Below, in pieces: positions 1 to 7,085 of a stretch of DNA of 51,966 bases. The position numbers and the translations under genes were made by a program. The notes beneath the pieces are model-generated. The model ran no database searches, was not told the origin of the DNA, and was given only the letters and a program-made list of their open reading frames with translations. This DNA comes from Kitasatospora aureofaciens (GTDB taxonomy: Bacteria > Actinomycetota > Actinomycetes > Streptomycetales > Streptomycetaceae): contig NZ_JAHTKP010000055.1 of assembly GCF_019192735.1 (NCBI RefSeq), positions 1 through 51,966 of the forward strand, written 5' to 3'. Numbering within the stretch: position 1 is the stretch's first letter; each line of letters begins with the position of its first letter.

Positions 1-125
1 CACAGCCACCACCCGGAAATGATCACTGGAGAGCCGTGTGCGGGGAAAGCTCGCCAGCACGGTTCGGGAAGGGGCCGTCGGAAAAGGACCCGAACCACGG
101 GCACCTCGTCGGCGGCCTACTTCAC
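1..125 (+). mobile_element. Group II intron, 3' end (domains V and VI)
   Basis: Positions 31-65 fold as a canonical domain V. GAGCCGTG (31-38) pairs with CACGGTTC (58-65), around an inner GCGGG/CTCGC stem and a two-base bulge. Domain VI follows: GAAG (68-71) pairs with CTTC (120-123), and GGCCGTCG (73-80) pairs with CGGCGGCC (110-117). A119 is left bulged six nucleotides before a terminal AC at 124-125, which is the expected branch-point geometry. The rest of the intron lies outside the window to the left. The same sequence occurs inverted at 51842-51966. The exact 3' splice site is inferred from the bulged A and could be off by one or two bases. Confidence 0.8.
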
Positions 126-130
126 TCGGC

Positions 131-190
131 GGGAGGCCGCGCGGAAAAGGACCTGCTCAGTCAGGCACCTCGCCGCGCGGCCGACCCAAC
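131..190 (+). mobile_element. Second group II intron domain VI-like hairpin
   Basis: Directly after the first intron end lies a diverged copy of domain VI. GGCCGCGCGG (135-144) pairs perfectly with CCGCGCGGCC (173-182), GGG (131-133) pairs with CCC (185-187), and A184 is bulged six nucleotides before a terminal AC at 189-190. The segment GGAAAAGGACC occurs in both hairpins. It looks like the 3' remnant of a related resident intron into which the first intron inserted, or a partial tandem duplication. It is not present at the right-hand copy. Confidence 0.6.
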
Positions 191-191
191 T

Positions 192-356
192 GCCTGGCAG
201 AACGCCTTCCACCGCCTTGCCCGTTGCTTCGAGCGCCGCGCCACCGTGATCGATGCCTTCTTCGACCTCGCGGACTCGATCCTCATCATCCGCAGTCTTG
301 TCCGACGGGCCTGGACCACCTACCGCTGGCAGAGCCGTCCCCGCCGCCGCCCGTGA
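192..356 (+). pseudogene. C-terminal remnant of an IS transposase
   Basis: An open frame of 54 codons ends with TGA at 354-356 and reads AWQNAFHRLARCFERR, then a hydrophobic helix and RRAWTTYRW, ending in a basic tail. From memory this resembles the C-terminus of a DDE transposase common in Streptomyces (IS5-like); the family assignment is not certain. The N-terminal catalytic part is absent, and the 5' side abuts the intron hairpins, so this is the 3' piece of a disrupted insertion sequence. It cannot be functional alone. Confidence 0.45.
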
Positions 357-386
357 ACACCGGCACCCATCCCTGTGGACGTTCGG

Positions 387-2633
387 TCAACAGCGGGTCA
401 GCACCGCAATCTCGTGGCCGAAGCCGACCACCAGCTGGCCATCCGGTGCCATGGCCAGGGCCCGGACCGGTGACGGGAACATCAACGGTCGGCCGACTTG
501 CTCACCCGTGGTCAGGTCCCATACCCGCACCAGTCCGTCCCGGCTGCCGGTGACAACATGAGGCCGTCCGTCGAGCACCGCCGTCACCACCGCTGTCACC
601 GTCTTCTGGTGGCCTTCGGGCAGGGGCGCGTGCACCTGCTCACCCGTGGTCAGGTCCCACAGCCGCGCCCCGCCGTCGCAGAGGTAGTCACCGCCGTAGC
701 CACCGCCGGTGACGGCGTGGGGACGGCCTTCGACCAGCGCCGTCGCCACCGACCTCACCCCGCCCCGGTGTCCGGTCAGGGGCTCGCGGACCTGCTCTCC
801 GGTGGTCAGGTCCCACACTCGCACCGTGCCGTCTGCGCCGCCGGTGATAGCGCACGTGCGGCCGTCGACCACGGCTGTCGCCACCGCGCCCACCCGCCCG
901 TCGTGACCGGTGTGGGATTGACCGAGCGGTTCGCCAGTGGTCGGGTCCCACACCCGCACCCTTCCGTCCTCGCCGCCGGTGACCACCACGGGACGGCCGT
1001 CGAGGACTGCCGTCGCCACCGCGCTCACCCTGTTGGTGCGATGGGTGAGGAACTCACAGACCTGCTGGCCAGTCGTCAGGTCCCACACCCGCACCCTGTC
1101 ATCGTCGCCGCCGGTGACAGCGCATGCGCGGCCGCCGAACACCGCCGTCGCCACCTCCCAGACGCCGCCCACCTCGTCGGCCAGGGGCTCGCCGGCCTGC
1201 TGGCCGGTGGCCAGGTCCCACACCAGCACCGAACGGTCCCAGTCGTCACTGCCGGTGACGACGCACGCGCGGCCGTCGACCACCGTCGTGGCCACCGCAC
1301 GCACCTCCCCGCCGGGGCCGGTGAGGGGCCGTGCGACCTGCTCCTCGACCGTCAGGTCCCACACCCGGATCGTCCCGTCGTCCTCGCCGCGCAGGAGGGC
1401 GTACGTGCGGCCGTCGGCCACAGTTGCCGCCACCACGTGCACCTCCCCGTCGTGGCCGCCGGTAAGGGGACGGCCGACCTGCTCGCCGGTGGTCAGGTCA
1501 CACACCAGCACCGTCCCGTCCGAGCCGCCCGTGATTGCGTGGGGCCGGTCGCCGATCACCGCCGTCGCAAGCGTCCGCACCCCGTCGTCATGACCGTCCA
1601 TGGGCCGGCCGACCTGCTGACCGGTGACCAGGTCCCACACCCGCACCTCGTCATCGGCGCTGCCGATGACAGCACAGGGGCGGCCCTCGACCACCGCCGT
1701 GGACACCATTGCCAGCGCGTCATCGTGGTCACTCGGGAGCTCGCTCACCTGCTCGCCGGTGGTCAGGTCCCACACCCGGACCCTCCCGTCCCAACCGCCG
1801 ATGACAACATGAGGCCGTCCGTCGAGCACCGCCGTCGCCACCGCACGCGCCTTGTCGCTGTAACCGGTGAAGAACCCGCCGATACGCCGGCCGGTGGTCA
1901 GGTCCCACAGTCGCACCGTCCCGCCCATGCCGATCGTGACAGTGTGCGGGCGACCGTCGACCACCACCGTCACCAGCGACGCAACACCGCCGTCGTGGCC
2001 GTTCAGGAACCGGCTCACCTGCTCGTTGGTAGTCAGGTCCCACACCCGCACGGTGTCGTCCGCGCCGCCGGTGACAGCGTGAGGCCGGCCGTCGAGCACC
2101 ACCGTCGCGACCACGTACACCGCGCCGTCGTGTCCGCCGAGGGACCCACCGACCAGCTCACCGGTGGCCAGGTCCCACACCCACACCCTCCCGTCGTCAC
2201 CGCCCGCGACGGCACAGGAACGGCCGTCGACCACCGTCGTCGTCGCCTCCCACAGCCTGCCGTCATGGCCGGCCAGGGTGAAACGGAACCGAGGGTCGAC
2301 CGATGAACCGGTGGCCCACCGAACGTGCCACTCAGCGGCGGGTTCGCCCTCCACCGGTATCGCGAGGATCCGCGCCGCCAGCGCCCGATCCCCGTACCGG
2401 GCCGCGTCCAGGGCCAGCAGCTGCCGCCGCACCCCCGCACCAGCGTCACGATGCAGATGCGCCGACGCCCGGTACACCGCCGCCCCCAACCGTGCCCCGG
2501 GGCCCGAGGCCGCGTCCAGCAATCGCACCACTCGCCCCGGATCCCCGCTCACCAGGAACCCCGGATCCGCCAACCACCCGTCCACCACGGTGGATCCCTC
2601 GTATGAGCTACCGTCCTGCAGGTCACCAGACAT
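387..2633 (-). CDS. WD40-repeat protein, two predicted seven-bladed propellers
   Basis: A 748-residue protein. The first ~130 residues are a helical region (AWLADPGF-like start, many Ala/Arg). The rest is fourteen consecutive WD40 repeats of about 45 residues, each built on GHDGxVxxVAT, VVDGRPHAVTGG and RVWDLTTGEQV. Fourteen blades suggest two stacked seven-bladed propellers acting as a protein-interaction scaffold. The helical N-terminus resembles the linker that precedes WD40 tails in actinomycete STAND ATPases and caspase/CHAT proteins, but no ATPase or protease domain is present. This could be a free-standing scaffold or the tail of a broken larger protein. The ATG at 2633 is preferred because the upstream in-frame GTG (2744) adds only low-complexity residues; no strong ribosome site is visible. 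Confidence 0.8.
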   Translation of the reverse strand: MSGDLQDGSSYEGSTVVDGWLADPGFLVSGDPGRVVRLLDAASGPGARLGAAVYRASAHLHRDAGAGVRRQLLALDAARYGDRALAARILAIPVEGEPAAEWHVRWATGSSVDPRFRFTLAGHDGRLWEATTTVVDGRSCAVAGGDDGRVWVWDLATGELVGGSLGGHDGAVYVVATVVLDGRPHAVTGGADDTVRVWDLTTNEQVSRFLNGHDGGVASLVTVVVDGRPHTVTIGMGGTVRLWDLTTGRRIGGFFTGYSDKARAVATAVLDGRPHVVIGGWDGRVRVWDLTTGEQVSELPSDHDDALAMVSTAVVEGRPCAVIGSADDEVRVWDLVTGQQVGRPMDGHDDGVRTLATAVIGDRPHAITGGSDGTVLVCDLTTGEQVGRPLTGGHDGEVHVVAATVADGRTYALLRGEDDGTIRVWDLTVEEQVARPLTGPGGEVRAVATTVVDGRACVVTGSDDWDRSVLVWDLATGQQAGEPLADEVGGVWEVATAVFGGRACAVTGGDDDRVRVWDLTTGQQVCEFLTHRTNRVSAVATAVLDGRPVVVTGGEDGRVRVWDPTTGEPLGQSHTGHDGRVGAVATAVVDGRTCAITGGADGTVRVWDLTTGEQVREPLTGHRGGVRSVATALVEGRPHAVTGGGYGGDYLCDGGARLWDLTTGEQVHAPLPEGHQKTVTAVVTAVLDGRPHVVTGSRDGLVRVWDLTTGEQVGRPLMFPSPVRALAMAPDGQLVVGFGHEIAVLTRC

Positions 2634-2817
2634 GACCAGCACCGTAGCCGCCCCTGCCGACACGCAACCCGCGCGACCACCGGCCCCCTGCCCTACAGCA
2701 CGGCAGGACACGAACACCGCCCCCACGCTTACAAGGCGCCACAACTCAACACCTCAAAAACCGGGACCGCGCCTGCAACCCCGTAAGGACCCCCCTCTGC
2801 CTATCCGCGCGAGTTCG

Positions 2818-2858
2818 TAAGTAGGAATCTCCCGGCCTCGGCCGGGAGAGCACTTCAA
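2818..2858 (+). repeat. Solo right end of an IS605/IS1341-type element
   Basis: TAAGTAGGAATCTCCCGGC, a CTCG loop, then GCCGGGAGA and GCACTTCAA. The hairpin arms are 2828-2836 and 2841-2849. The same sequence, differing in the loop, lies at the 3' end of tnpB at the other edge of the window (50580-50622, minus strand). No tnpB coding sequence precedes it here, so it is an orphan end. It ends exactly where the flavohaemoglobin fragment begins. The 184 bp between it and the WD40 gene show nothing else recognisable. Confidence 0.75.
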
Positions 2859-3062
2859 GAGCACCCGCTCGGCGACTGGCCCGCCGACCGCACCGGGCTG
2901 GTGGACCTGTCCACCATCGAGATCCCGGCCGGCGCCACCGCCTACCTGTGCGGGCCGCTGCCCTTCCTCCGCGCCGTGCGCGGCCAGCTGCTCGCCGCGG
3001 GCGTGCCGGCGGCGGACATCCACTACGAGGTCTTCGGGCCGGACCTCTGGCTCGGCGCCTGA
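2859..3062 (+). pseudogene. hmp: Flavohaemoglobin (NO dioxygenase) C-terminal fragment
   Basis: Sixty-seven codons remain in frame: DRTGLVDLSTIEIPAGATAY, then LCGPLPFLRAV, and the terminal EVFGPDLWLGA. This is the end of the NAD(P)H-binding reductase domain of flavohaemoprotein, where LCGP is the nucleotide-contact motif. The globin, FAD and most NAD domains (over 300 residues) are missing. The break coincides with the end of the IS605-type right end at 2858, so the gene was cut by an insertion or a later rearrangement. The missing half is not in the window. No nitric-oxide dioxygenase activity is possible from this fragment. Confidence 0.85.
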
Positions 3063-3137
3063 TCTCCTTCGGTGACGCCGGTCCGCTCGGTACGATCGCG
3101 GGCGGGCCGGCCGGTCCTGCCGACGAAGGGAGTGCCG

Positions 3138-3899
3138 ATGCGGGTCGCGCTGTTCGCCACCTGCGTCAACGACGCGCTGTTCCCCGCCACGGCGGTCGCC
3201 ACCGTCCGGCTGCTGGAACGGCTCGGCGTCGACGTGGACTTCCCGCCGGAGCAGAGCTGCTGCGGGCAGCCGCAGTACAACACCGGCTACCGGCGGGCCT
3301 GCGAGCCGCTCGTCCGCCGGACCGCGCGGGCCTTCGCCGGGTACGACCACGTGGTGACGCCCTCCGGTTCGTGCGTGGCGATGGTCCGCGACAACTACCC
3401 CCGGATCGGCGCGAAGGCCGCCACCGAGGGACGCGGCACCGGACTCGCCGACGCCGCCCTCGGCCTGGCGCCCCGGGTGTACGAGCTCACCGAGTTCCTC
3501 ACCGACGTGCTGGGCGTCGAGGACGTCGGCGCGTACTTCCCGCACACCGTCACCTACCACCCGTCCTGCCACGGCCTGCGCGTCCTCGGCCTCGGCGACC
3601 GGCCGCTCCGGCTGCTGCGCGCCGTCAAGGGGCTGGAGCTGCGGGAGCTGCCCGGGGCCGACGAGTGCTGCGGCTTTGGCGGTACCTTCGCGGTGAAGAA
3701 CGCGGCGGTGTCGGCCGCCATGGCCGAGGACAAGCTCGCGAACGCCCTCGGCACCGGCGCCCAAGTGCTGTGCGGCGCCGACAACTCGTGCCTGATGCAC
3801 CTCGGCGGCACGCTGCGCCGCCGGGGCGAAGCGCTGCGCCCCTTGCACCTGGCCGAGATCCTGGCCAGCACCGAGGACGACCCTTGGAGGGCGGCATGA
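3138..3899 (+). CDS. lutA: Lactate utilisation protein A, (Fe-S)-binding subunit
   Basis: A 253-residue protein of the LutA/YkgE family, one of three subunits of the cytosolic iron-sulfur complex that oxidises L-lactate to pyruvate. The two cysteine-rich CCG modules are visible: an early ATC followed by SCCGQPQYNTGY, and later TYHPSCHGLR with ADECCGFGGTF. The ATG at 3138 follows a clear GAAGGGAG ribosome site. Its stop overlaps the start of a 33-codon ORF (ATGA at 3896-3899) instead of lutB directly. It is the first gene of a lutABC operon. The family assignment is firm from motifs, length and gene order. Confidence 0.93.
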   Translation: MRVALFATCVNDALFPATAVATVRLLERLGVDVDFPPEQSCCGQPQYNTGYRRACEPLVRRTARAFAGYDHVVTPSGSCVAMVRDNYPRIGAKAATEGRGTGLADAALGLAPRVYELTEFLTDVLGVEDVGAYFPHTVTYHPSCHGLRVLGLGDRPLRLLRAVKGLELRELPGADECCGFGGTFAVKNAAVSAAMAEDKLANALGTGAQVLCGADNSCLMHLGGTLRRRGEALRPLHLAEILASTEDDPWRAA

Positions 3900-3997
3900 G
3901 CGAGCGAATCATCGAAATCAGCGCATGGGCGAATGCCCATGCCGAGCGGTGGGGGCACCTCCCAGCCGCCAAGGCTGGGGGAGAGGTGGGCGCATGA
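3896..3997 (+). CDS. 33-codon bridging ORF between lutA and lutB
   Basis: It starts at an ATG behind a strong GGAGG site (3887-3891), overlaps the lutA stop as ATGA, runs 33 codons through a palindromic repeat, and stops in a second ATGA overlap with lutB (3994-3997). The product (MSERIIEISAWANAHAERW start) matches no family known to me. Coding of a functional peptide is doubtful. The ORF may simply keep ribosomes moving from lutA to lutB so that translational coupling survives the repeat insertion. Confidence 0.4.
   Translation: MSERIIEISAWANAHAERWGHLPAAKAGGEVGA
3923..3984. repeat. Palindromic intergenic repeat (Streptomyces-type)
   Basis: Two adjacent hairpins: GCATGGGC/GCCCATGC (3923-3930 and 3935-3942), and CTCCCAGCC/GGCTGGGGG (3959-3967 and 3973-3981). 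The TGGGGGCACCTCCCAGC ... GGCTGGGGGAG pattern is, from general knowledge, a small repeat dispersed through many Streptomyces genomes. Its GAGAGG end supplies the apparent ribosome site for lutB. Confidence 0.65.
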
Positions 3998-5409
3998 CCG
4001 GCACCTTCCTCGGCATGCCCGCTTTCCCACAGGCCGCCGAACGCGCCGTCCGGGACGGGCAGTTGCGCGCCAACCTCCGGCACGCCACGCACACCATCCG
4101 CGACAAGCGCGCCCGCGCCGTCGCCGAACTCCCCGACTGGGCCGAGCTGCGCGCCGCCGGCAAGGCGATCAAGGACCACACGCTGCGCCATCTCGACCGG
4201 TATCTCGTGCAGTTGGAGGAGTCCGTCACGGCGGCGGGCGGCACCGTGCACTGGGCGGCCGACGCCGAAGAGGCCAACCGGATCGTCGCCGATCTCGTCC
4301 ATGCGACAGCTGAGACCGAAGTCGTCAAGGTCAAGTCCATGGCCACCCAGGAGATCGGGCTCAACGAGGCACTCGCCGCCGAGGGCATCACCGCGTACGA
4401 GACCGATCTCGCGGAGCTCATCGTGCAGTTGGGCGACGACCGGCCCTCGCACATCCTGGTGCCCGCGATCCACCGCAACCGGGCCGAGATCCGCGAGATC
4501 TTCGCCGAACGGATGGCCGACTGGGGCCGCCCCGCGCCCGAAGGCCTCACCGACAGCCCCGCCGAACTCGCCGAGGCGGCCCGGCTGCACCTGCGGGAGA
4601 AGTTCCTGCGCGCCCAAGTCGCCGTCTCCGGCGCCAACTTCATGGTGGCCGAGACCGGCACCCTGGTCGTCGTCGAGTCCGAGGGCAACGGCCGGATGTG
4701 CCTCACCCTCCCCCGCACCCTGATCTCCGTGGTCGGCATCGAGAAGGTCGTCCCCACCTGGCGGGACCTGGAGGTCTTCCTCCAGCTGCTCCCCCGCTCG
4801 TCCACCGCCGAGCGGATGAACCCGTACACCTCGCTCTGGACGGGCACCACAGCGGGCGACGGCCCGTCCGAGTTCCACCTCGTCCTGCTCGACAACGGCC
4901 GCACGGCCGTGCTCGCCGACCAGGTCGGCCGCCAGGCGCTGCGCTGCATCCGCTGCTCGGCCTGCCTCAACGTCTGCCCGGTGTACGAGCGGGCCGGCGG
5001 CCACGCGTACGGCTCGGTGTACCCCGGACCGATCGGCGCCATCCTGACGCCCCAACTGCGCGGCACCACAAGCCCGGTGGATGCCTCGCTGCCCTACGCC
5101 TCCTCGCTCTGCGGGGCCTGCTACGACGTGTGCCCGGTGGCGATCGACATCCCCGAGGTGCTGGTCCACCTGCGCGAACGGGTCACCGAGCAGGGCGGGC
5201 ACCCGATGGAGCGGGCCGCGATCGCCGCCGCCGGGTACGTGCTCGACCACCCGGCGCTGCTCACCGCCGCCGAGCGGCTGGCCGGACGGACCCGGGCCCT
5301 GCACCCGCGCCGGCTGCCCGGCCCCGGGCGGGCCTGGACCGACACCCGGGACCTGCCGGAGGTGCCCGCCGAGCCGTTCCGCGACTGGTGGAGGAAGAAC
5401 CGCCCGTGA
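3994..5409 (+). CDS. lutB: Lactate utilisation protein B, ferredoxin-like subunit
   Basis: A 471-residue LutB/YkgF family protein. It has the DUF162/LUD-like region in the first ~300 residues (KVKSMATQEIGLNEAL, ANFMVAETGTLVVVESEGN), then two [4Fe-4S] motifs, CIRCSACLNVCPVY and CGACYDVCPVAIDIP. It carries electrons within the lactate-oxidising complex. The ATG at 3994 begins MTGTFLGMPAFPQAAERAV, the usual start for the family, and sits behind GAGAGG contributed by the intergenic repeat. The stop overlaps the GTG of lutC (GTGA), indicating coupled translation. Confidence 0.94.
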   Translation: MTGTFLGMPAFPQAAERAVRDGQLRANLRHATHTIRDKRARAVAELPDWAELRAAGKAIKDHTLRHLDRYLVQLEESVTAAGGTVHWAADAEEANRIVADLVHATAETEVVKVKSMATQEIGLNEALAAEGITAYETDLAELIVQLGDDRPSHILVPAIHRNRAEIREIFAERMADWGRPAPEGLTDSPAELAEAARLHLREKFLRAQVAVSGANFMVAETGTLVVVESEGNGRMCLTLPRTLISVVGIEKVVPTWRDLEVFLQLLPRSSTAERMNPYTSLWTGTTAGDGPSEFHLVLLDNGRTAVLADQVGRQALRCIRCSACLNVCPVYERAGGHAYGSVYPGPIGAILTPQLRGTTSPVDASLPYASSLCGACYDVCPVAIDIPEVLVHLRERVTEQGGHPMERAAIAAAGYVLDHPALLTAAERLAGRTRALHPRRLPGPGRAWTDTRDLPEVPAEPFRDWWRKNRP

Positions 5410-6044
5410 CCTCACGAGACTTGATCCTCGGCCGGATCCGCGCCGCCCTCGGCGAGCCCGCACCGCCGGAGGAACAGCCGCTGCCCCGGCACTACTTGAC
5501 CACCCACGCCCCGGACGAACCGGCGGCGCTGCTCGACCTCCTGCACCGCAACCTCGCCGACTACCGGGCCCGAGTGCACCGCTGCACCGACGTCGAACTT
5601 CCTGCACGAATCGCGGAGTTGCTCGCCACGCGCGGCACCCGCACGGTCGCCGTGCCGCCGGACCTGCCGCCCGACTGGCTCGGCGCCGTCACCGCCGAAC
5701 GGCTGGCCGACGACGGCACGCTCACCGCCGCCCGCCTCGACGCCGTCGACAGCGTGGTGACCGGCTGCGCGCTCGCGATCGCCGAGACCGGCACGATCGT
5801 GCTGGACGCCGGCCCGGGGCAGGGCCGCCGGCTGCTGACCCTCGTCCCGGACCACCACGTGTGCGTCGTCCGCGCCCCCGAGCAGGTCGTCGCGTCCGTC
5901 CCGCTCGCGCTGCCCCGGCTCGACCCGGCCCGGCCGCAGACCTGGATCTCCGGACCGTCCGCGACCAGCGACATCGAACTCGACCGCGTGGAGGGCGTGC
6001 ACGGCCCGCGGACGCTGGAGGTGCTGCTCGTCACGCCGGCCTGA
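5406..6044 (+). CDS. lutC: Lactate utilisation protein C (LUD domain)
   Basis: A 212-residue LutC/YkgG family protein starting at GTG 5406, inside the lutB stop. It contains the LUD-domain core with AIAETGTIVLDAGPGQGRRL and LVPDHHVCVV. It is the third subunit of the lactate-to-pyruvate complex. The 3' end overlaps the convergent dimethylargininase gene by 14 bp, so no terminator separates them. No LutR-type regulator is in the window. Confidence 0.93.
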   Translation: MTSRDLILGRIRAALGEPAPPEEQPLPRHYLTTHAPDEPAALLDLLHRNLADYRARVHRCTDVELPARIAELLATRGTRTVAVPPDLPPDWLGAVTAERLADDGTLTAARLDAVDSVVTGCALAIAETGTIVLDAGPGQGRRLLTLVPDHHVCVVRAPEQVVASVPLALPRLDPARPQTWISGPSATSDIELDRVEGVHGPRTLEVLLVTPA

Positions 6045-6858
6045 GCTCCAGCGTGCAGCACTTCGCCCCGCCGCCGCCCTTGAGCAGTTCGGACACGTCC
6101 ACCGGGATCGGCTCGTACCCGTACTCGGCGAGCCGCCCGGCCAGGCTCTTCGCCGCCTCCGGCAGCAGCACCCGGCGCCCGTCCGAGACCACGTTCAGAC
6201 CGAACACCTCGGCGTCGGCCCGGTCGGCCAGGATCGCGTCCGGGTAGAGGCCGCGCAGCACGGCCCGGCTGTCCGCGTCGAAGGCCTCCGGGTAGTACAT
6301 GACGTGGTCGTCGTCGAGCACGGCCAGCGCGGTGTCCAGGTGGTAGAAGCGCGGGTCGACCAGGGTCAGGGTGACCACCGGCACGCCGAACAGCTCGCCC
6401 GCCTCGGCGTGCGCGGCCCGCGAGGTCCGGAAGCCCGTCCCGGCCAGCACGCGGCGGCCGGCCACCAGGTGGTCGCCCTCGCCCTCGTTGACGTACCCGG
6501 CCCGGCGCACCTCGCGGTACCCGCGCGCCCGGAACCACGCCTGGTACGCGTCGGACTCGGCGGCCCGCTCCGGGTACCGGAAGGTGGCGACGAGCGCCCG
6601 GCCGTCCAGGACGGTCGCGCCGTTCGCCGCGTACACCATGTCGGGCAGACCCGGCACCGGCTCGATCAGCTCGACGGTGTGCCCGAGGCGGCGGTACAGC
6701 CAGTACAGCCGCTCCCACTGCCGGACGGCCAGCGCGGTGTCGGTGGGCTGTGCCGGGTCCATCCACGGGTTGATCGCGTAGTCCACGGTGAAGTACGTCG
6801 GTCGGCACATCAGGTAGCGCCGCGGCCGCGCGGTGCGCTCCGGAGTCTTGGTTGGCAT
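6031..6858 (-). CDS. ddaH: Dimethylargininase (N,N-dimethylarginine dimethylaminohydrolase)
   Basis: A 275-residue pentein-fold amidinohydrolase. It hydrolyses methylated arginines to citrulline plus methylamines and can be confused with arginine deiminase. The visible motifs are YLMCRPTYFTVDYAINPWMD at the start, the acidic/His centre (FYHLDTALAVL, with the catalytic His) and the terminal GGGGAKCCTLELRP with the nucleophilic Cys. The ATG at 6858 follows GGTGGAGAA. The substrate preference is inferred from family resemblance; other guanidino-modifying enzymes share the fold. Confidence 0.88.
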   Translation of the reverse strand: MPTKTPERTARPRRYLMCRPTYFTVDYAINPWMDPAQPTDTALAVRQWERLYWLYRRLGHTVELIEPVPGLPDMVYAANGATVLDGRALVATFRYPERAAESDAYQAWFRARGYREVRRAGYVNEGEGDHLVAGRRVLAGTGFRTSRAAHAEAGELFGVPVVTLTLVDPRFYHLDTALAVLDDDHVMYYPEAFDADSRAVLRGLYPDAILADRADAEVFGLNVVSDGRRVLLPEAAKSLAGRLAEYGYEPIPVDVSELLKGGGGAKCCTLELRPA

Positions 6859-7008
6859 TTCTCCACCGTCCTTGAACTGCAAGGGTGTTCGGGTCCAGTT
6901 GCGGTTGCCCCGGCGGCGCCCTTCGCACACCCGCGCAGGCGCCCCCACCGGGCGCAACCCCCCGCGCACCCGGCGCGAGCCCCGGCGCACGGGGTGCCCC
7001 TGCCGACG

Positions 7009-7058
7009 GCACGTGGCCCATCTCACGTGCTGCCGAGGTCACCTACGGTGGCGTAGGT
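7009..7058. promoter_or_regulatory. Two palindromes in a divergent promoter region
   Basis: GCACGTG (7009-7015) and CACGTGC (7024-7030) form an inverted repeat with an 8-bp spacer. ACCTACG (7041-7047) and CGTAGGT (7052-7058) form another with a 4-bp spacer. They lie between ddaH and the GDSL hydrolase, the second 27 bp before the hydrolase start. The ACCTACGnnnnCGTAGGT form is typical of TetR-family operators that control lipid genes in actinomycetes; that link is inference. Confidence 0.5.
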
Positions 7059-7085
7059 CACTTGATTCAGTGAAGTATTTTCTTC

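Noticed and set aside
1..127. Terminal inverted repeat of a linear plasmid or a composite transposon.
   Set aside because: The sequence is recognisable group II intron domains V/VI, with no telomere-like palindrome series or transposase at the tips. The exact 127-nt length fits an assembly overlap better.
498..2306. Long plus-strand frame antisense to the WD40 gene, plus several shorter ones.
   Set aside because: It mirrors the WD40 repeat periodicity and has His/Gln/Arg-rich composition typical of antisense frames in high-GC DNA; no ribosome site or family match.
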